Of a DNA stretch of 64,000 nt, positions 58,937-64,000 are shown one piece after another (position 1 is the stretch's first letter; the number at the start of each line of letters is the position of its first letter). The stretch is taken from positions 1-64,000 of the forward strand of contig CAJTLW010000010.1 of assembly GCA_910577515.1 (NCBI GenBank), read 5' to 3'. The position numbers and the translations under genes were made by a program. Source of the DNA: an uncultured Vampirovibrio sp. (GTDB lineage Bacteria; Cyanobacteriota; Vampirovibrionia; Gastranaerophilales; Gastranaerophilaceae). The notes under the pieces were generated by a model that saw nothing but the letters and a program-made list of their open reading frames with translations, did no database searches and had not been told where the DNA came from.

Positions 58937-59938
58937 TTAATAGGTTTTTCCGTTAATTCGTATTTTAGCCGAAGAATTAAAAACCGTTGTGTTATATACA
59001 CATTCAAGCTTTCCATCTTTATTTACGGTATATTTTGCACTGAAATTTTTTTCTCCGTCTTGTTCACTAAAATTTTCATATATATTTTTTACTTTGCCAT
59101 TTTTAAATTCAAATGCAATTTTTGCAGGCTTTGAAATATCATTCCAATCAGCGGAAGATGCAGGAAGCCTTTTTAACATAACTAACTCACCATCTTTAAA
59201 AATATACTGGCTTGAATCATTATATCTGTTTCCCCTTTGCACATAAATTGCAGTATCTGCTTCTTCATCATAAGCATATTCCATAACAAACACGGGTTTA
59301 CCTAGAAACATCTCACGAGCGTCTTTTCTTTTATAATGCAAAAGCCTGCCTTCAGGAGAATATTCAAGATTTTCTATATCGCCTGACAGAGATTTTTTTT
59401 CTATTGTAATACCGTCTTTTGCAAATGTTGCGGTCATAGTATGAGGGTTGTCACAATCTGAAAAAAGTCTATAGGTTTCAAAAGTTTCATTGTCTGATAG
59501 GTGTTCATATAAAAAATCTCTTCTCTCTTCTAGATTGCTCTTTCCGTCCTCTCCGCAGCAAACTTCATCCTCCAATATACGTTGAACTTTCCAAAGAGGG
59601 GTGCCTCTGTCTGTGATTTCATGCATTAAATCATTACTTAGTATGGCTATAGCTCTTCTGTATGTATTATCGGGATGACCTTCAAATTTCCCATCAATGG
59701 GGAAATTTAATCCTTTTATGCATTTTGTGGAATAATCAGCTTTTTTTTGAATAACAGGCAAGGCTAATTCAAGTTTTTTAGCCTTTCTTTGCCCCATCTG
59801 CATTAAAAAAGAAGGTTTGGAAGTTTCCGCATCAATTTTTTCAGATTTTTTATTTCCTTTGAAATTTATTGAATTTGAAAAATTTGAATAAATACTAGTT
59901 TTATTTGTTGAATTAATATTAATTGAAGTTATTTGCAT
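58937..59938 (-). CDS. Motif-bearing protein (NFKG), unknown
   Basis: The 333-aa protein starts MQITSININSTNKTSIYSNF and reaches INFKGNKK at ~28-36: a clear copy of the shared motif with a longer linker. The middle has helices with charged residues (RRAIAILSNDLMHEITDRG). The C-terminal half (from ~170) is beta-like with repeats of short strands (EYSPEGRLLHYKRKDAREM, QYIFKDGELVMLKRLP, KIAFEFKNGKVKNIYENF, YTVNKDGKLECVYNTT), like toxin/wall-associated YD-type strands. No signal peptide. Function unknown. Confidence 0.75.
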   Translation of the reverse strand: MQITSININSTNKTSIYSNFSNSINFKGNKKSEKIDAETSKPSFLMQMGQRKAKKLELALPVIQKKADYSTKCIKGLNFPIDGKFEGHPDNTYRRAIAILSNDLMHEITDRGTPLWKVQRILEDEVCCGEDGKSNLEERRDFLYEHLSDNETFETYRLFSDCDNPHTMTATFAKDGITIEKKSLSGDIENLEYSPEGRLLHYKRKDAREMFLGKPVFVMEYAYDEEADTAIYVQRGNRYNDSSQYIFKDGELVMLKRLPASSADWNDISKPAKIAFEFKNGKVKNIYENFSEQDGEKNFSAKYTVNKDGKLECVYNTTVFNSSAKIRINGKTY

Positions 59939-60033
59939 AAAATTAGTGTTCTTTTTATCTTATTACAGCATTCTAAAACATGTAAAATTTTAATTTTGCC
60001 ATAAAAAAATATCAAGGGTGTATAATTAAATTA

Positions 60034-60552
60034 ATGAATTATTGCATAGAATGTGGAAATAAATTAATTTTAAAAGAATCTTTCAATTGCGGCATAAGCG
60101 ATGGAATGGTGCCTTTTTGCACAAAATGTAATGAGTTCCGTTTTCCTATGTTTAATGGCGCTGTAAGCAGCGTTATTTATAATAAAGATTTTTCAAAAAC
60201 CCTTCTTGTTCAACAATACGGACGGGGAGTAAATATCCTTGTTGCAGGATATGTAAACAAGGGCGAAACACTGGAAGAGGCCTTGGTGCGTGAAATTAAA
60301 GAAGAAACAGGGCTTATAGTATCTTCTTATAAATTTAATGCAAGCAAATATTTTGAAAAATCAAACAGTTTAATTTGTAATTTCATAGTAAATGTTGAAA
60401 ATGAAAATCTGCACACTAATAGCGAAATAGACTTTGCAAAATGGTATACGGTTGAAGAAGCCCGAAGAGAAATTTATAAAGCAAGTCTTGCAGAAGAATT
60501 TTTCTTAAAATCATTAAATAAAATTGCCGGAGTTTATACCCCGGCAAAATAG
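60034..60552 (+). CDS. NUDIX hydrolase with N-terminal zinc ribbon
   Basis: The 172-aa protein. NYCIECGNKL and PFCTKCNEF form a zinc ribbon (CxxC x2) like NudC. The Nudix box GYVNKGETLEEALVREIKEE continues TGL and fits G-x5-E-x7-RE-U-x-EE-x-G-U. NudC-like enzymes cleave NADH or NAD-capped RNA, but length and other parts leave the substrate open. TATAAT (60021-60026) ends 7 nt before the ATG with no Shine-Dalgarno; leaderless mRNA is likely. Confidence 0.9.
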   Translation: MNYCIECGNKLILKESFNCGISDGMVPFCTKCNEFRFPMFNGAVSSVIYNKDFSKTLLVQQYGRGVNILVAGYVNKGETLEEALVREIKEETGLIVSSYKFNASKYFEKSNSLICNFIVNVENENLHTNSEIDFAKWYTVEEARREIYKASLAEEFFLKSLNKIAGVYTPAK

Positions 60553-60553
60553 C

Positions 60554-61183
60554 TTATTTTATAATTTCCATAACCTCTTCAAGCGGTTTTTTGGGCGCTC
60601 TGTTCGGGTTATCGGCGTATGGTTTTCCTATTGTTAAAATAGTTACAATTTTATCATCTTCTTTTAAATTCAAAATTTCTTTAAATGCTTTTTCAGCTAA
60701 AACGGGTGCTACCATCCAGCAGCTTGAAAGCCCAAGTGCATGGGCTGCTAATGACATATTTTCAACCGCACCGCCCATACTTAGAAGATAGGAATCAGGG
60801 CGCATTTTTGAAATTTCTTCTTTTGAATAATTGGCTTTTTCCAACACTCCGCCCATAAAAGACGGCGCATTTGTTTCAATACACACAATAATTGCAGGAG
60901 CAGTTTCAAAAAACGTTGAATGAGCCTTATAACTTGAAACTGCACGTGCTGTATCTTCATCGATACGTGATGTTATTTCATCATATTTATTTAAAACAGC
61001 ATCTGCCATTTTGTGTTTAATATCTTTATTAAAAATGGCAAGAAATTTCCAGTTTTGTGTATTCATAGCAGCTGGAGCCAGACGAGCTGAATTTATTATC
61101 CTTTTAATCTCGTCATCTGTCGGTATATAATCAGAGTATTTTCTGATAGTTTTTCTTGTATCAAGACATTCAAATATTTCCAT
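60554..61183 (-). CDS. Nitroreductase-family flavoprotein
   Basis: The 209-aa FMN-dependent oxidoreductase fold. FECLDTRKTIRKYSDYIPTD has the N-terminal R-S-x-R-like FMN loop, RLAPAAMNTQNWKFLAIF is the substrate/FMN motif, and GGAVENMSLAAHALGLSSCW is the dimer-helix signature. Ends VTILTIGKPYADNPNRAPKK. It reduces quinones, nitroaromatics or enones with NAD(P)H; exact substrate unknown. Convergent with NUDIX, 1 nt apart. Confidence 0.9.
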   Translation of the reverse strand: MEIFECLDTRKTIRKYSDYIPTDDEIKRIINSARLAPAAMNTQNWKFLAIFNKDIKHKMADAVLNKYDEITSRIDEDTARAVSSYKAHSTFFETAPAIIVCIETNAPSFMGGVLEKANYSKEEISKMRPDSYLLSMGGAVENMSLAAHALGLSSCWMVAPVLAEKAFKEILNLKEDDKIVTILTIGKPYADNPNRAPKKPLEEVMEIIK

Positions 61184-61212
61184 AAAAAGACTCCTTATAG
61201 TAGAATAAACGT

Positions 61213-62043
61213 ATGATTAATTTTAGAATAATAATTCTGATTGTAGCTTTTTTTGTTTGCTTTGTAAATTATACCAATGTAAATGCTTTAGCAAATGAAA
61301 ATTTTCAATATAATGTCTATACCCCTGAAAGCTTTAAAAGCCTTAAAGAATTAAACACGCCAAAGCAAAACCCCGCAGCAAAAGCTGCTCCAAATGCTTC
61401 AAACCCTGCACCAAAATTTGAAGAAGGTTCCCATATTCTTTTTATTGTAGATTTTTCAAATTCTATGAACGATAAAATAAGAATGGAACAAAGAAGTAAA
61501 ATGCAAGCAGCACTTGATACTTTGGCTACAATTTTACCAAAAATTCCTGCTAATATTAAAACGGCACTAAGGGTATATGGCTATAAAGCAGGCTTTACAC
61601 CTGTTCAAGGATGTATGGCTTCAAAAATGTCTGTTCCTTTTGCAACAAAAAACGCTGATAACATTCTAGGGGCTTTATTTGCAACAAAAGCTGTCGGGTG
61701 GACACCTATCACATATTCTCTAAAACAGGCCGTAAATGTTGATTTTGCAAACGTTAAAGGCAAAAAACATATTGTTTTATTAACAGACGGTGGGGAAAAC
61801 TGTGATGAAAGCCCCTGCACTTATGCAATTGAACTTATGAAATTAAGAGATGATATTTCGATTGACGTTATAGCCTTTGATATAGATGATATGGAGGCAA
61901 ACGACCAATTGAGATGTGCTGCTGTTGCGACCCGCGGTAAATTTTACAGCGCAAATACTACTCATCAGCTTTTAGACAGCTTATTTGAAAGCTTAAGTAT
62001 TGATAAAAACGTAAAAGGTGTTATAAAAATTGATGAAAACTGA
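61213..62043 (+). CDS. Exported von Willebrand factor A (VWA) protein
   Basis: The 276-aa protein has an N-terminal hydrophobic segment (IIILIVAFFVCFVNYTNVNA) that is a signal peptide cut after NALA. A Pro/Ala-rich linker follows. The VWA domain begins near residue 75: ILFIVDFSNSMNDK (D-x-S-x-S MIDAS), WTPITYSLKQAV (MIDAS Thr) and IVLLTDGGENCDES (MIDAS Asp). Paired cysteines (ENCDESPCTYA) may form a disulfide. TAGAAT (61201-61206) ends 6 nt before the ATG; leaderless. It overlaps the DtxR gene. Confidence 0.88.
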   Translation: MINFRIIILIVAFFVCFVNYTNVNALANENFQYNVYTPESFKSLKELNTPKQNPAAKAAPNASNPAPKFEEGSHILFIVDFSNSMNDKIRMEQRSKMQAALDTLATILPKIPANIKTALRVYGYKAGFTPVQGCMASKMSVPFATKNADNILGALFATKAVGWTPITYSLKQAVNVDFANVKGKKHIVLLTDGGENCDESPCTYAIELMKLRDDISIDVIAFDIDDMEANDQLRCAAVATRGKFYSANTTHQLLDSLFESLSIDKNVKGVIKIDEN

Positions 62044-62491
62044 AGAAATTAAGGATTTGGAACTTATGAGATTATCGGAAAGCCTTGAAGATTACCTTGA
62101 AGCAATTTATAACGAGGTAAAAATAAAAGGAGAGGCAAAGGTAACAGATATTTCAAACATTTTAAACGTGAAAAAGGCTTCTGTCACAGGGGCTTTAATC
62201 AGTTTAAAAAACAAGAAACTCATTAATTATGAGCCTTATTCTTCAATTACACTTACAAAACTAGGTGAAAAGCTAGCAGCAGAAATCATTGAGCGGCATA
62301 TTGTGATGTGCGAATTTTTAGAAAATATTTTAAACCTGTCTAAAGAAGAGGCGGTTGAAAATTCTTGCAAGATGGAACATATAATGAGCGAAAAAATGTT
62401 TGAGAGGATGACAAAATTTTCCGTTTTTATTCAGGATTTATGCGCAAAAGAACCAAAGATTAAAGAACAAATTCAAAATTTGTATAAATAA
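62033..62491 (+). CDS. DtxR/MntR-family metal-dependent regulator
   Basis: The ATG at 62033 gives 152 aa. A winged HTH (ESLEDYLEAIYNEVKIKGEA, then VTDISNILNVKKASVTGALI) is followed by the dimer/metal domain (ERHIVMCEFLENILNLSKEE, AVENSCKMEHIMSEKMFERM). The metal ligands of MntR (His/Glu/Cys) are partly present (H-x-M-C, C-K-M-E-H). It senses Mn or Fe. No SH3-like domain. Its start overlaps the end of the VWA gene by 11 nt. It is an MntR-type short form. Confidence 0.88.
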   Translation: MKTEEIKDLELMRLSESLEDYLEAIYNEVKIKGEAKVTDISNILNVKKASVTGALISLKNKKLINYEPYSSITLTKLGEKLAAEIIERHIVMCEFLENILNLSKEEAVENSCKMEHIMSEKMFERMTKFSVFIQDLCAKEPKIKEQIQNLYK

Positions 62492-62497
62492 AAAGTT

Positions 62498-62677
62498 TTA
62501 TAGTTTTCTGAGTATATTTTCGAGATTTTTATATTTTGTATCCAGAAGGTTTGTTGCTGCAAGGTAATAAGCAGGTATTGTATCATCATTTTCCAAAAGT
62601 TTTATTAACATATCTAAAATTGTTCTTGTTTCTATTGCATAATCCTGCATGGTGTTTGTTGTTTCTTTATCCGGCAT
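62498..62677 (-). CDS. Small helical protein (59 aa)
   Basis: The minus-strand frame ATG 62677 to TAA 62498-62500 encodes 59 aa: MPDKETTNTMQDYAIETRTI, LDMLIKLLENDDTIPAYYLA and ATNLLDTKYKNLENILRKL. AGGGGAAA precedes the ATG. Helical, no membrane segment. It is convergent with the DtxR gene (6-nt gap). Function unknown. Confidence 0.6.
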   Translation of the reverse strand: MPDKETTNTMQDYAIETRTILDMLIKLLENDDTIPAYYLAATNLLDTKYKNLENILRKL

Positions 62678-62783
62678 AAAATTTCCCCTTCTATTACTTA
62701 GTATTTAACTTTGTTAATGTATAAGTATAAGAAATTATAGCAATTTACTATTATTTTGTCTAGTACATTGTAAGGGTAATTGT

Positions 62784-62945
62784 ATGGAACGGAAATTAAT
62801 GAGGTCGGGCAATGGTTGGGGTTTGTTCATCAATTCCACTATTTTAAAACTACTTAAAGTTAATCCCGTAACAGATAAGGTGGAACTTATTGTTGAAGGC
62901 GACACCCTAAAAATCAAAAAAGCAGCTCCAAAAACAGAGGGTTAA
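62784..62945 (+). CDS. AbrB/MazE-like (SpoVT-type) small DNA-binding protein
   Basis: The frame ATG 62784 to TAA 62943-62945 encodes 53 aa: MERKLMRSGNGWGLFINSTI, LKLLKVNPVTDKVELIVEGD and TLKIKKAAPKTEG. The pattern (K-x-G-N-G/S-W-x-[LV]-x-[IP]-[NS] ... L-L-[KN]-[LV] ... V-E-L-x-[IV]-E-G-D-x-L-x-I-x-K) fits the swapped-hairpin AbrB domain of antitoxins and regulators. AAGGG (62772-62776) precedes it. No toxin gene follows; instead the operator-like sequence at 62953-63023 does. Confidence 0.7.
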   Translation: MERKLMRSGNGWGLFINSTILKLLKVNPVTDKVELIVEGDTLKIKKAAPKTEG

Positions 62946-62952
62946 AATATTA

Positions 62953-63023
62953 ATCTTATTGTTAGGGTTGACAAACTTTTTCTTTTAGGTTAAAAATATC
63001 TTATTGTTAGCCAAGGCTAACAA
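62953..63023 (+). promoter_or_regulatory. Promoter with repeated operator of the 63079 gene
   Basis: TTGACA (62968-62973), a 17-nt spacer and TAAAAA (62991-62996). A 13-nt direct repeat ATCTTATTGTTAG (62953-62965, 62998-63010) brackets the promoter, and its second copy starts a palindrome TTGTTAGCC-AA-GGCTAACAA (63004-63023). The layout suggests repression by a dimer, possibly the AbrB-like protein just upstream. Confidence 0.7.
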
Positions 63024-63078
63024 GGGCGCATTAGGCGTCAATATTGTCATACAGAAGATATTTAAAAGGAAAAACGTT

Positions 63079-64000
63079 GTGAATGTGTCTGCAGTAGGAA
63101 AATTTTTAGACCAGCCGATTTTAATAAGCAAGCTTAAAAATCAAACCCCAAAAATCCTTACAGGAGCAGCTTTAGCTTATGGGATATATGATACAATGAA
63201 GGCGCCTAAAGAAGAGAGGAAAAACAGGGGGATTAAAAACGCTGTTGTATTAAGTACAGTCGTTATAACTTCTCTTATAAGCGCTTTCGGTTTAAAAACT
63301 GGTAAAAAGCAAATATTAAAAGGTTTAGTGGATGTTAAGGAGCCTGAAAACATTATCAAAAGCAATATTAACGCTGTCGATAAATTTCTAAAATTTAACA
63401 CTGTAGATAAAAAAGCTGAAAATACATTAAATAAAGCAAAAAACGGGCTTTTGAACCTGAATGATACAAAAGAAATTTTAAAATTGAAAAATAGCGATTA
63501 TAAAGGAATTGATGAGCTTTTTGATACGCTTTTTTCAAAAAAAGAAGATTTAAGTGCAAAAGAAATATTCAAAGAAACGGGCAGACTTTCTATTTTGGGG
63601 CTGATACCTGTTGCAAGCGGGGTTTTAGGAGGAATTGCAGCGGAAAAAATTACGGGCGAAAATACTCCAAAATCCACATCAAATAAGATAAAAGAGGGCG
63701 CTTACCAGTTTTTAGCAAATATTTTTATGTGCAACGTTGGTGCTGCGGGGGCTTTGTTTGCGGCGGAAAGACTTCAAAAAGCAGGTAAAATAAAGGTCTT
63801 ATCTCCCATGGGCAAGCTCGGCGTCATTATGGGCGGGATTTTTGTAACGGGGATTTTAGGAGGAAGCTATGTTGCAAACTGGATAGGAAAGCATATATTA
63901 GACCCCGTTTTTGAAGGAAAAAACCATAAAAATAAGGGGTTTAACAAAAATTTCGCAGGCAAAGAAGATTTATATACGGAAAGGAAGCCTGAACTTTTGG
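63079..64000 (+). CDS. Large membrane protein, 3' end beyond the window
   Basis: GTG start at 63079 with AAAAGGA at 63064-63070. At least 307 residues are visible: VSAVGKFLDQPILISKLKNQ, a first hydrophobic part (GAALAYGIYDTMKAPKEE, GIKNAVVLSTVVITSLISAF), a helical soluble part, and hydrophobic segments LSILGLIPVASGVLGGIAAE, ANIFMCNVGAAGALFAAE and LGVIMGGIFVTGILGGSYVA. It resembles the large motif proteins (21368-23413, 45101-47248) in layout but lacks their F-[KG] start. It is truncated by the window edge. Function unknown. Confidence 0.75.
   Translation, partial: MNVSAVGKFLDQPILISKLKNQTPKILTGAALAYGIYDTMKAPKEERKNRGIKNAVVLSTVVITSLISAFGLKTGKKQILKGLVDVKEPENIIKSNINAVDKFLKFNTVDKKAENTLNKAKNGLLNLNDTKEILKLKNSDYKGIDELFDTLFSKKEDLSAKEIFKETGRLSILGLIPVASGVLGGIAAEKITGENTPKSTSNKIKEGAYQFLANIFMCNVGAAGALFAAERLQKAGKIKVLSPMGKLGVIMGGIFVTGILGGSYVANWIGKHILDPVFEGKNHKNKGFNKNFAGKEDLYTERKPELL

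Overview
The window is AT-rich bacterial DNA, most likely from a non-photosynthetic relative of Cyanobacteria (Melainabacteria/Vampirovibrionia, probably a gut Gastranaerophilales). This assignment is inference. It rests on a cyanobacterial/plastid-type tRNA-Glu, diderm markers (three-SLH-domain protein, GT9 glycosyltransferase, MCE-domain protein), prepilin-type proteins, no photosynthesis genes, and many proteins sharing a short N-terminal motif ending in FKG, FG or similar. No rRNA, IS element, prophage or CRISPR array was seen.

Layout. 1-9.4 kb: tail of a glycine-rich protein, rnpB (minus strand), tatD, tlyA, a SEC-C protein, a membrane thioredoxin, small unknown proteins, tRNA-Glu, a TPR protein and trpS. 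9.4-12.6 kb: a giant glycine-rich protein with a prepilin N-terminus and a divergent XRE regulator. 12.6-24 kb: a GH13-like protein, SLH protein, GT9, a MetE/UroD-like protein with a CooC-like ATPase, folD, alr and two motif-bearing proteins. 24-36.5 kb: gcvH, an RHH regulator, a GH77-like enzyme, cdd, cdaA (c-di-AMP synthesis), lysA, a PerM-type transporter, a radical SAM protein, cobO and an MCE protein. 36.5-40.6 kb: an XRE gene, a possible small RNA or hydrophobic peptide, and a second glycine-rich prepilin-like giant with its own divergent XRE gene. 40.6-54.7 kb: two tandem thymidylate-kinase-like genes, miaA, a pseudopilin, etfBA, a DnaJ-like protein, YitT, a solute-binding lipoprotein, hppA and yjbQ. 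54.7-64 kb: an orphan DNA methyltransferase, small DNA-binding proteins, a regulator with four GntR-type wHTH domains, a zincin, NUDIX, nitroreductase, VWA and DtxR proteins, an AbrB-like protein and a truncated membrane protein.

Three themes stand out. (1) A short non-hydrophobic N-terminal motif sits on at least seven otherwise unrelated proteins and looks like a shared sorting or docking tag. (2) The glycine-rich genes share a conserved 3' stem-loop whose loop is invariant while its stem changes in both arms; the two complete loci each have a prepilin N-terminus and a divergent XRE gene, and one leader has been lengthened by a dispersed repeat. (3) About ten genes have a -10 hexamer ending 6-8 nt before the ATG and no Shine-Dalgarno sequence, suggesting common leaderless transcription.
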